Of a DNA stretch of 64,000 bases, positions 48,601-60,031 are shown in pieces. Every line of letters starts with the position of its first letter. Position 1 is the first letter of the stretch. The translations under genes and the position numbers were made by a program. The DNA comes from Agelaius tricolor (Eukaryota; Chordata; Aves; Passeriformes; Icteridae): assembly GCA_023055355.1 (NCBI GenBank), contig JALJCS010000001.1:100673381-100737380 (forward strand). The letters run 5' to 3'. The notes beneath the pieces are model-generated. The model did no database searches and had not been told where the DNA came from. It saw only the letters and a program-made list of their open reading frames with translations.

Positions 48601-51474
48601 GAAGTGATTATCTCTTGGTGAAAAGTGCAACAGTTTGACAGATTGGTACCAAAAAAAATTACCCACAATTTTCTCCACCAGGAATTGCTTTATTTGAATG
48701 CGGTTCAAAACTGGAGCCTAACTCTATTTCATGGCTATTATTGCAGGCCTAAGTCTGTCACCAACTTTCTATTGCAACAGCCATGCACTAATAACTCCCA
48801 TCATAAAACATTCTCTTTGTGAATAATAACCTGTGTATAAATGAATATAGGCTAAAACACTCTGCCTGTTGTTCACCAAATTATTTCTGACTATATCAAA
48901 CTTTACATGTCTGCCCATTATTTTTTTTAAGGTTACCATGTGATTAGCTGCTTTGCTGAATATGGTCCTTGGGTAGACTAAAATTATTCTTTTTTTAGTC
49001 TCACAGGTTTTTCACAATTTCCAAGTCAAAGCATACTGCAGAAAATTATAGTTCCACCAGAGAAAAGCAATTCACTCTTATCAAAATCATTTCAGTAGAA
49101 AAATCTGAGTGATCAAAATGAAAGTCTGAGCTTTTTTTTTCTCAGTAAAGTTTTGCATTTAAATGTGGAATTATATATTTGTAAGGAACATGTAGTACAT
49201 ATGGAACAGTCATTTCATATCTTTATAAAATGTATAGCAGATGGATAAGACACTTTACTGGCAGAATTAAGCAACTCTGCTTCTCTGAGACTTGAAATCC
49301 ATTATACAATTAGTGCTAAATCTGTGCTAGTCTTATCTAGGTAAACGAGACATGGCTTGGCATGGACATAGTTGACATTATGCTAAATGGAAAAAGGTTT
49401 CAAAAAAATCTCATGTGGTTGCTTATTTTTCCTTTGTTTGCATTACAGATGAATGCAGTATAGTCACTGAAAGCAAGAGCAAATCTTCCTTTGACTTTAA
49501 TGGCATGGAATTTCAGTTAAATGTTTTTGTCACTTGAAAGTAAGTTCAGATAGAAAGATATGTCAGTGTGGCACAGATTGGAAAATGCATAATTTGAAAG
49601 GAATTTTAAAGAGAAGAAAAAACTTTGAAGAATTCAAGCAGGATTAAGATGCTATTCCGTTGAAAATAGGAAGCTTGAAAAAAGTGTGATGTAGGTTGAT
49701 CATAGAAAGTGGAATTAGGATCTTCAAACAGGGAAAGATGAGATGCTTAGTGCATGTATAAGTAATGTAAAACTGAGATGTTAAAACTATATTATCCAAA
49801 CTATTTATAATCTTACTGTTATTTTTTATCACACACTTCCAATATGAGAAATTTTAACTGGAGTAACTTACCACATGGTTCCAGGCCACATTTTCAGGTT
49901 TTGTATGCACCAGGGACCTCTATGAACTAAAAAACTGCTATGCAAAAAGCAATCTAAATAAAATTCATAGCAGCTTTACAGTTCTAACATCTAGTCAGAT
50001 TAAGCACAAAGCATTGCAGCAGATTGGTAAAAGAATGATAGCACTACAAAGTAGAAAACTCAGAAATTAGGAAATGCTAGACATAGCTGTTGCAACTGAC
50101 AGCTTTAATAAGTTGTGTCGTAACAGTCTTAATAAAATAAATGACAATTAAATGATCATATTGTCACTGTTTAGGACAGGAGCAATATTATGTTCTGGGG
50201 ATGGGTCAGGCAGTTTCAATATGAATGTTTTAGGCATAGCATAGTTATATGCAACAAAAGCCAAGTTATAAGAAGAAAAATGAGATGACATCAAATACAG
50301 TTGTTTTTTTCTACTAGCTCTGCCTCCTATATATTGAGTAGCTATAAAGTTATAAAACAGGACAACTGACAACAAACCAATATATAATATAAAGAATATA
50401 TTTTTTAGGCATATATATATATATGCATGCATTTAATGTCAATAAAGCATATCCGGTTTCTTATAGAAACTGAGGGACCTGTTACATCTTGCTCTTTAAG
50501 CTCTTTTAAAGCAAAAAGTATTTTTCCTTAAACAACTTTCCTTTAAAATGTAATTTCTGTGAGTGGCATATTTGAAGATAAAATTAAGTAATTTCACAGT
50601 ACTCAGTGGAAATACGGATCTCAATATTTTTTCCAAAGCATGAAGCTGTCCTTTTTCTCCATCATGACAGTTCTAAACCAGAAACATTTAATTTTATCAC
50701 ACCTTTTCATAGTGAAGGAAAAGAAATAACCTTGGCATTGAAAACATGCCTTAGAAAAGGTCATCCAAGCAAGTAATGATTTTCCTTTTATAAAAGCATC
50801 AAAATAGTGGCTTAAGAGGAAAACAACCCTTAACCATTCTGATGGCCATTATAAGTGCATTATACATGTTATTTTCAAAATAGTATAAGGCAATCATATT
50901 GAAAATCTGACTGGAAGCAAAGAATGTAAAATTGTGGCTCTGGATGAAATCAATAGAAAGCTTTTTCTTTGTATTTCCCTTCAAAAATTTCCTGATCTTG
51001 GAACTGTGCACTTGGGAAGACAACATTTTGTTTTCTGTCATACCCAGTTCTCAAACCCCTGAATCAGTCATTGTTGGGACAACTGCTGAGCAGCACTATA
51101 GCAGAGGGAAGTGAAAAGAAGATACTTTCAGTTAATGATGCCTGTCTTAAGGATTCAATAGAAAAATAGGAATTACATGAGCTAAGTAACTTCTGATTTT
51201 TAAAAAATGAACCTGTAGATTATCTATTCCATACCCTCCTAATCTCAACATTTTCTCAACATCTAGTGTTAAAGTGAAGAGCTTAAAAGATTGAAAACTG
51301 CTATAATAGACTGAAGAAAGAGAGAAATTCACAGTATGACTAATGTCCCACTGCTGCAATTTTGAGAAGACTTTGGGAAAATCAGTATTACAGCAAAGAT
51401 TTTCTAGCCTGTTTCAATAAATTAATTTCTTTTCTTGAGTCTCAAACATGTGGTGATGACAATCTTCATGCCCT
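45626..51474. other. Long AT-rich unique stretch, no supported gene
   Basis: About 5.8 kb with no recognised gene or interspersed repeat. An 18-bp AT palindrome lies at 50409-50426. A more balanced patch at 47320-47530 is unassigned. Confidence 0.5.
50409..50426. repeat. 18-bp AT palindrome
   Basis: GC(AT)7GC-type perfect palindrome: GCATATATATATATATGC, followed by ATGCAT. Confidence 0.9.
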
Positions 51475-51855
51475 GTGTGGGGATAGAATGTAAGAAAATA
51501 AAGATAGTGCAGAAGGTAATCTCACCCCTGAGGAGCTGCAGCTGTACTAATCACCAGAGATTAGGAACAGGCCTGCCCTTAACAGGCCACAGCTGTGTCC
51601 AATAATGATGAGTGCTGTAGAAGAGTGGGTTAGCTGGGTGAGGAAAGAGATGGAGTTTGTTGGTTGTGCTGTGAGGAGATGCCCATGAGAACTCACCAAG
51701 AAGCTATGGGGCTTTGCAATGAGATGACAACAATGCCCTATGCACAGAATCTGGGCACAATCTCAAGCTGGAACCAAAGTGCTCTGAAGAGAGAAAGAAT
51801 TCACATCTGAGTATGGGGGTTCAGTGACTCGTCTTCAGTGTTATGTTGCTTACAT
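51475..51855 (+). mobile_element. Probable avian LTR-type repeat (third family)
   Basis: The block begins near GTGTGGGGATAGAATGTAAG and contains GAGGAGCTGCAGCTGTACTA, AATCACCAGAGATTAGGAAC, TTAACAGGCCACAGCTGTGT, TGATGAGTGCTGTAGAAGAG, TGGGTTAGCTGGGTGAGG and GTGCTCTGAAGAGAGAAAGA. It is sharply less AT-rich than its flanks, and I associate it with an avian interspersed repeat having a TATAAAAGAGTGGG-type promoter, here decayed. TG and CA dinucleotides occur near the two ends. The family and exact ends are uncertain and no target-site duplication was found. Confidence 0.45.
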
Positions 51856-52329
51856 TCACCACTCAAAGAAAATCTGCCTCTGATCCTTATGAGCCAGTGA
51901 AAATATTTTAGGAATACATACAAATGGAGATTGCTTTCAAGCAAGTTCAGTTTTAGCCAAAAGGGTTGCTAAAGGGACTCATGCTAATGGTACCTAATTT
52001 TTTTCCCCTGGACAGTAAATGGGAAAAGATGGTCTCTCCTCTGAGGATAGTCTGAGTTTAGGCTGAATAAAATGAAAATTAACAACATATAATAAAAAAT
52101 GATCTGTTGACTTGTAACAGAGGCTGCAGTTCTTAGGAGGGACCATAATTTTCTCAGGCCCTGAAGCTCTAGTGGAAAAACAGTGTAGTAAAACCATGAG
52201 TGCTGTTTTATTTGAATAAAAAAACCACAGCAAATCAGTCTAGTTCAAGAGACATTGGGATTGAAATAAACTGCTGGAACTCAACTGAAAAAAGTAAATT
52301 GGGGTGGTTGAATTCTTATTTCTTGGGCT
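51856..52329. other. Unique DNA between two LTR-type repeats
   Basis: AT-rich and unassigned. The start may still belong to the repeat on the left. Confidence 0.4.
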
Positions 52330-52703
52330 TCTCATAAACACTGCAAGTTGTTGAGCTTTGTACTGAGAGTGGGCTCTAAGGGCTCAGCAACAGAGGCTGT
52401 GGGGCTTTGTGCCTCAGCCAGACACAGCCAGTTCCAGCCAGACATAGCCAGTTCCAGCTGGATCCAACTGCAGGGGTAGGGCTCAGCCCACAGTTAAGGC
52501 CGGTTCCAGTTGGGCACAGCCAGTTCCAGCCGGTTCCAGCTGGATCCAACCACCCACAACAGGGTGCATTTGAGCTGTGAAAAGTGTCACTGGGAACACC
52601 AAGGTCAGTGGAGCAGGAGGTGTTCCAAACACTGGAGCAAATATTCCCCTACAGGCCGTGGTGAAGACCGAGGTGGAGCAGGTATCCACGCAGCCCTTGG
52701 AGA
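52330..52703 (+). mobile_element. Avian ERV LTR, 5' (U3) part
   Basis: This is the 5' portion of the family at 37396-38458 or a close relative. It shows AACACCAAGGTCAGTGGAGC, GGAGGTGTTCCAAACACTGG, ATTCCCCTACAGGCCGTGGT and GAAGACCGAGGTGGAGCAGG in the right order. Ahead of these is a cluster of GTTCCAG units at 52431, 52451, 52503, 52523 and 52533, set in CAGCCAGTTCCAGCC-type repeats. The rest of the LTR is missing, and the copy stops at about 52700 where CR1 sequence starts. The 5' boundary is uncertain. Confidence 0.75.
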
Positions 52704-52812
52704 GACCCATCCAAGCTGGCCTTGAACACCTTCAGTAATGGGGCATCACAAATTCTCTGGGCAATCTGTTCCAGTGTCACAGCAACCTCACAGTAAAGAA
52801 TGGCATCCTAAA
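52704..52812 (-). mobile_element. Short internal CR1 3' region fragment
   Basis: The + strand reads ACCCATCCAAGCTGGCCTTG, AACACCTTCAGTAATGGGGC, ATTCTCTGGGCAATCTGTTC, CAGTGTCACAGCAACCTCAC and AGTAAAGAATGGCATCCTAA, matching the middle of the antisense CR1 3' region. Both CR1 ends are absent, and the left edge abuts the LTR directly. Confidence 0.88.
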
Positions 52813-53947
52813 GAACTATTCAAATGGAAGGTTTTGAACTGCTGTATAAAAAGCAAGTAATGACTTCTCTCAATTAATGAACTCAGAGTTCCTCTGAATA
52901 CTCAGAGTTCCTCTGCAAAGACTTATGACTGAGAAAATATTTTTTAGAGTAGCAAAATGCTAGTCCGGTCCTTAACTATGCAGATTATATTTTACACTCA
53001 AAAAACAATGGTTTGTGTTATAGATATGATGTGAGTTCATGCAATCACAAATTTCTGTCCTTTAAATCCATGCTGGCTAGAACAATATACAGGTAGATGA
53101 TAAGAGAGCATTTTAAAGACATATTGTGAAAGTAAATTCAGTTTGCAGTCCCACGGGTATGTTATCTTAAAAATATCTTCTATTCCAATAGCTGCACTTA
53201 AAAAGAAGCATAAAATAGTTTATTTTAGGATTCTCAATTGTGTGTTTATTTATTGTAAAATACAGTTGGAACACATGCTGTGGCAATTGGTAAATTTATA
53301 TAATACCTCTTTATAGAGCAAAGCAAAAAAATAAATATGTATTTTCAAAAATATGGTTTCATTCAAATGTATAAGAGTTTGCTGTTGTGTCTATATAACC
53401 CACGTTTTGGGTGTTCAGTGTGATGAATAATCCAAATTCTTTGCTGTTCCATTTAATAAAGCACTTCATATAACCTCTTCAGAATGATGATCACTTTTCT
53501 ATGACAGACTGAACTGTTTAACAGAACCAGCTTAATCATAAATACTTTATAGTTAGGGAATTGTCACCTTCCTCACACCACAGAAATATTGTAATATTTA
53601 TTCACACCACTGGAAAACAGATGCAGATATTCCCTTAAAATTTTCTCAGTACAGTCCAAGCACAGATATATACATGTCCATGTGAAGGATAAACCTCACA
53701 ATTTTGAAAAAGAGTATTCTAGACTACATGGATATCACATGTATATATATATAAATGTAAATATAAAAACATAAATATAAATCAAACATGAATCTCTGAT
53801 GACCAAAACCTTTCTAAAATCACAGCTGTGGTGGATTTTTTTCTTTTTTTGAGACATAGACATGGGAAAGATACCGACCTTGTTTTTCATAATAATGGCT
53901 GATTGAGCAATGTCAATTTTTTTTTATTACTTTCCTTTAAAAGCTAT
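52813..53947. other. AT-rich unique stretch
   Basis: No gene or interspersed repeat recognised. A TA-rich patch lies at 53740-53780. Confidence 0.5.
52881..52915. repeat. 19-bp tandem duplication
   Basis: ACTCAGAGTTCCTCTG occurs at 52881-52896 and 52900-52915, giving a 19-bp period. Confidence 0.88.
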
Positions 53948-54046
53948 TTTTTGCATAGTTCTAACTGAAATAACTATGTGATAGTAATTTGGTTTAGAAC
54001 TATGCAAAAATTATGTTAACATAATTTTAATTATGTTAACATAATT
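53948..54046. repeat. Cluster of nested perfect palindromes
   Basis: There are three elements. An inverted repeat has exact 17-bp arms TTTTTGCATAGTTCTAA (53948-53964) and TTAGAACTATGCAAAAA (53994-54010) around a 29-bp loop. A perfect 22-bp palindrome centred on GTTAAC spans 54007-54028 and overlaps the right arm. A second copy of its 18-bp core AATTATGTTAACATAATT follows at 54029-54046. No transposon family was recognised. Confidence 0.93.
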
Positions 54047-57000
54047 TAAATAAACAAAATCTTTAATTTAATTTAGTGTTGCAACAAAAAGGGTAAACTA
54101 GAAGTATTAATACACTGGGAAGACTTGTAAGCAGATTCTTTCACAGTATGGTAACATTTGAGTTGGAGATATTCAAATGACAGATTATTCAACAAGTGCT
54201 GAACAAGTTTTTATAAACAACTTTCTTTGAACAAAAGACTCCCTTTCAGTGTACCTTATTCTGAATCAAAGAGCTGGTTAAGGAGAGTAATTTTTTATTA
54301 TAATTTTTTTCAGGTAGGAAAAAACAGTGAAAGCCATGTGATATATAAGAGTTTTTGTGCTTTGTTTGCAGATCCTATCCTAGAGTTGCACCATACCTGC
54401 AGCAAGGCCAGGAGAAATCTTTTGCTTTCTTATATGGAAATGGAAGATGGATGGAGTTACTGAAACAGCATTACCTGTTGCTCTGTAACCTGAACAGACT
54501 CCTGGTTCAGACCTGCATGAACACTTATTGACTATTATTCTGTGTGAGTAGTTTCCTGGCACCCTGTTTTCTTCAGCTGTCTCAAGCAGGTGCCTTATTT
54601 CTGAGCCTGTTGATCAATGCACAGTCTGTTGGGACAAGGAACATTCTTGCAATTTGAGATGCAATAGTTTAAAAATCAGATCCAGTAAAGAAATGCACCA
54701 CATTTTGTCACATGCCACCTAAAAATAAGCAGATCATGGGAGAAAAAGGGTGTTTTAATAATTTATTTTATTTGCAAATAACCTGTATCTAAGATTGGGT
54801 TACAGCAAAATGTAGTTACAGCATTTTTTTTCTATACCACAGTAAGATATGATTGTGCTCCGTTTTGTTGGTTTTTTTTTTTTTTTTAATTAGTTTATAT
54901 TCAAGTTCCCCCAACTTATTGTTTTAAATTTTAGAAGAAATTCTCCACAGTTATATTCAGGGCAGGGCATCCTTGTTCCTGATTAGAGTTTTGATGGAAT
55001 TGACTTTTCTTGCAAACTATATTATTCATACTTCATAATAATATTCTCTGGGGACATTTTCACCCAGCTCGACTAAGAATTCTCTATATCCACACTTTTT
55101 CTTGAAACAGTGTTAGGTACAAAACAGGGCTGGGGGCAAAGTCATTACAGGTTTTTTACTACTCAGGGTTGACCAGTTGAGATCAGTTTTCTCCCTACAT
55201 GTACAAATGGCCATCTGCTCTGCAACCAGAGATGGGGAACTGCTGATGGCCAGCTATGAAACATTCAGTTTGAGGGAGTTTGTTCATCATGTAGGAAGCA
55301 TATATGAGAGACAGTTTTCCAAGTTGGCTTTATTTTCTTGCAAAACCTTGCATCTTGTATAACCAGTGTCTGCTATGAGGCAATGTTTCCCCGCTGAGCA
55401 GCTTTGTTCACTGCACAGTCCTAGCAATACCCCAAGTGCAATCTATTATGGATTTGAGATACTGCCCAGCCCCACTCCTCCTTAAAAAAACACTCTATGG
55501 ATCACATGATTAAACATTGTCTTAAAAACATATAAACCACGAGCTAGTGCCTACAGGCAATCTGTCCAGTAAAATTCTGCACATCTTTTCTGTAGGATAA
55601 CACATGTACAGTCCAGATGCAGACAGGTGCCTTTTGACACAAACTACCTTCAGTAGGGATGTAATTATTGGATAATTTAACAACTGCTCTCAATTGAGTC
55701 TTGATAAGTTATGTGAAGAATCTCATTCTTTACAGAGAAAATAATTTTGCCCATAAAATTATTGTGATTGTCCCTTAAAGAATTAGATGTCAAGATAGCA
55801 GGGTCAAAATCAATGTTTCTGATGAAAAATCTGAAGGAATTATACGGCCCTAAGTAAAATTATTGCTGAATAATTTTATTAATCTCAGTGTAGAAACGGT
55901 TAAATCTCTTTTCTTAAAACTTTCTATTTTGAGATACATATCCAGCACAAGAAATTTCAGCCTGAGAAGCTAAAGATTAGCAAAATAAGTACAAATGAAA
56001 GGAGGATGCTAGGACAGAAGGAACTAAGCAACCAACATAGAAGTAGCATTGCATAAACATATAATAACATGTCATACTTCAGTGCTAAAGATGAAAGTGA
56101 GGAGTTCTGTTTGCGCTACTTTCTGCTGTGCCTTCTTATGAGGAGGAAATAAGGATAATTACAGGGCCATGGGACTGAAGAAGAGACTTGGAACTGTATG
56201 GTTTGCTGGTCTGCAGGAAGTATGAGTGTCTGAGAACCTGCAGAATGGAGTCCAAATTCCTGATATCATAAAAAAAATCATTTGAACATCCTGTCACCCC
56301 ACTGTGTTAATTCAGAGGCCGCTGCTCTGCATATATAATTTTTCAGTATATGCATTTAATACAAATATTAGATAGGAAACACTTCTGGCAAAACTTGTCC
56401 AACATAATGTCTATTAGGGTCATCTTTTGAGTTATCTTTTGTGACTCATCCTTTATAATCAAACAAATATATTCTACACATTATTTCCAGCCTGAAAGTT
56501 GATGAGGGATTCTTCATGTATCGCAGTTTCTAGGGAGTTGGATCTGTACCCTGAAGCCAAAACAAAGTACTATGGATTGACACAAAGCTTAAAATCTCTC
56601 ACTTACACAGACTTGTGATTGGATGAAAAATGACACTGTGCTTTTAAAGTGCAGATGTGTTGACTTCAGTTGAGGCTGTGTCTGCACACAAAGCACTGCC
56701 AAAATAAAGAGTAAAGAGTATAGTCTGCTGAAATTTCTGCTGACCTTACCATGTGCAAAGATCTGCCAGCTCTTGAGCTTCAGCCTTCCCTCTTTTTAAA
56801 AGGGCAACATCTGGACTAGCCAAACTGAGGAGGAAGCTTTTGTAGAAGGGAGGATAAATGTTCTTTTCCCTAAGTTTTATTGTTATTTTATGAAGTGAAA
56901 TTGCTTTCTGTTGGAACTCCTACTTCTTTGGTAGAATTTTGGAGGAGGCTGAAACTCAAAAGAGCTATATAAAAAATTTAAGACGAAGAAACCTTATGAT

Positions 57001-58579
57001 ACATGTCATTTGAATTTATAATGTATGCATAGTTTGAGTTGAAGATGTTTGAACAGAAAAAGAAATGTTACATGTAGCAAATAAAACGTCTGCTTAATTT
57101 TTTCAGTGGAAAAAAGAGCATAAGAACCTGTGATTTAAAAGGGTTGGGTATTTTTTTTTTTGGTTTATAAAAAAGATGTGTTTATACACGCTGCAGGTCC
57201 AGTTGGCTTGAAATTTCTGGGACAATAAAATCCAAATACATTTCAAAGAAAAAACAAATAAGTAGTTTTAACAAATTCTTTATTAACCTGAAAGGAGTAA
57301 AAAAAATATTTTCCTTTTATTAAAAATTATTACTGTTTTCAAAGTCTCTATCAATGTTGTCATATCATTCATTAGAATGTGGTATTTTTTTCCAACAAAA
57401 TCTGTTGAGTCACTATTGGAATTGATATTTTAAAATTTTGATGGTGTCCAGCAGAATTAGGTAGTACAATACTAAGGAAACAATTCGAAATGCCACTCTG
57501 ACCTGAGACACAACCTGATTACAGTTGTGTAATCAGAATAAGAAGGGAGGAATGTGATATGTGGAATGTCTGGGACAGCTGCAGTCATTACAAAAAAACC
57601 TTGTCACAGGATGTGGTCCAGTGATAAACAAGGTCAGGCTAGCATACCATCTGCCCATGGAATATTGTGCCGATGTGTTATTCCAGGTCTTTTGCAGCTA
57701 CATGGCTTTCAGTCATTTAAAAACAGAAGAAATTCCATCAGGAAAAAAAAAAAAAAAAGCATTTTTAGCAGGTAATTAAATGCAGAGCAAATGAGACAAA
57801 GAAGAGAAGCACAAAAATATCTTTGCATGACAGTGGTGAAAGCAGGGGTTGAAAATATTGCCATCTCACTGTGTCCATCAGCTCTGAGTGCTTTAAATGG
57901 GGAGGAATCTGAATTCAGCTGTCCTCCTTTGGGTGCTGTCTCTCTGGGAGCTGCTACTTATTGGCACTGAGCTGCATATTCTGGGCTCCTGTGGGGGAAA
58001 AGAATTATTATCATTCCTCAGCTGACTGTCTCATGCTCTGTGCTCAGTGTGACTAAATTGGCTGAAGTAGAGCAAACCTTCCAGAATGGGTCTTTGAAAA
58101 TACAACACTGCAGAGTCAAAATGATGCCTTTCACATCCATTGCACAGGATTATACACAGTTCTACAGATGTAAGGTGCTATGAAAGTCCATGTAGAGTGG
58201 ATAAAAAGCCTTTTTTCTGTTTTCTTTCCTTGTAAAAAGTGAAAATATATTGTGTTTGATTCTTTGAAAGCAAAGAAATACATTCACTAAATAAATACAT
58301 GCACTTCTATTTCTCAAATTCTATTGTTTTTTGCATGGTTTGTACCCCGTGAAGAGATAAAGTTCCTGCTGACTTCATTTGGAAGCATATGTGAATCAAT
58401 CAAGGAGCAGTTGGTGCCCTGTGTTCTTTGGAATTGTGAGCAGTAACTGGCTTACTGTTCAGGATGCCATCCGCTTGCAGCACTCCATAAATTCCTCTGC
58501 AGAAACCTTTTAATTCAAGTAAAATGACAGGGGTAAAAATAGAAATGTGACAAACAAAATCAGGTATGTTTTATGCCAT

Positions 58580-58990
58580 TTATTTAAGATTGCCATGTGA
58601 ATGCATCACACAGGCACCTATCCTCATTCCTGTAATGTGAAAGGCCCCCTCTTCTTCTAAACCAGGGAGAGGTTTTGCCTGTCCCCACTGGAACTCACAC
58701 CAGGTGCTGGAAATGGCCTTTCTAAGTCCCCAGCAAACTGCAGCTCTTGCCTTGCAGGCTCCCCAGAGGCTGGTCTTTTTAATTCTTTCTTGAGAAACAC
58801 GGATATCAAAGGATTGTGAAGCGATGGGCAGGTGGTGATCAGTGGCCTCACACAATCCTCTGCAGAACTGGCCAGCTTTATCAAGGGTAAAGAAAAGGAT
58901 TTCTCTAAATGGGACAAAAGCCACCAAGCTTCACTGCACTCTCAGGTCTATACCTCACAGGTGGTTGGTACCCTCCAACTCTTTACAGGT
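58580..58990. other. GC-richer patch with overlapping minus-strand frames, unidentified
   Basis: This patch is less AT-rich than its flanks. It is open on the minus strand for 115 codons (58580-58927) and, in another frame, for 86 codons (58657-58917). Neither translation is recognised. It could be a decayed retrocopy or an unclassified old repeat. Confidence 0.3.
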
Positions 58991-60007
58991 TTCACACAAA
59001 TACAGTCAAGTGCAAAATCAGATGTGTAGAATAATTTTATTATGCATATTTTTCAAAATATCATAGGAAGCCCAGAGCTTCTTTGCTTACTTTTATTTTT
59101 CACTGTGTATACATGGACATAATTTTCAGTATTTTCAAACTTTTATTTCCCTTCTCGTTCTAGTTTCATTATATACATTTTCATTTTGTAAATCGATTAA
59201 GTATTTATATTGATTTATCGAGTGTATATAATATATTGGATAAAAACATTATATAAAGACAGATACACTGAATTTCAAAGACTATCCTAATTGGTTCTTT
59301 ACAGAAATAAGTAAATGAGATCTTGATGATACTTTTAATACTATTATTTTGCATATGTAGATTTTCACTTGTTATTTTTTGAGGAAGTTTTTACCAGTAC
59401 ATTTAAGAACACATTCCAGTAGTTTTAGTTCTTTCTTTATTTGAGGATTGATTTTGCTAGTGAGCAGCACAGTGTTGTTCAGAAAGGCATTCACATATAT
59501 ACTTATAGTCATTGAAATTAGTCAAATATCTGGGTATCCAAAGTTATACATAAGCTCTGATGTTTTGAGAAGGAGGATCTGGCTTGGGAACATCCCCATA
59601 AAATCAAATGTTGTATGTCAAGGCTGAAAATAGTGGGCAGAGGATCCATCACTGTGGTCCAGCAGAATGCAGATGATGACTGACGGGATGTGGCTTGCAG
59701 GTCTCTGAGAGGTGCCTAAGAACAAAACCCCACAGTTCTATTCTCAGAATCTATGGTGACTGCAGGGTGTGAATGGACAAAATAAACAGCACCTTTTTAC
59801 TTGCTTGGTTACCACATTTGCTAAGGCTCACTATGACATTAAGGGCAGAGCTGGTGCTTAAATCTTCCTGTGAAAGAAGGCCTAAGATCTTTTTCACCTT
59901 CAGTGTCTTCTTCTGCTATTTCAGTGGACTCTGAAGAAGAAAGAATGATATTAAAGAAAAAAGTAATGATATTGCTTCAAGTTTGAAAATACCAGTAAGC
60001 TGTATGA

Positions 60008-60031
60008 CTTCTATACTGTCTTCTATACTGT
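60008..60031. repeat. 12-bp tandem duplication CTTCTATACTGT x2
   Basis: Two exact head-to-tail copies. Confidence 0.92.
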
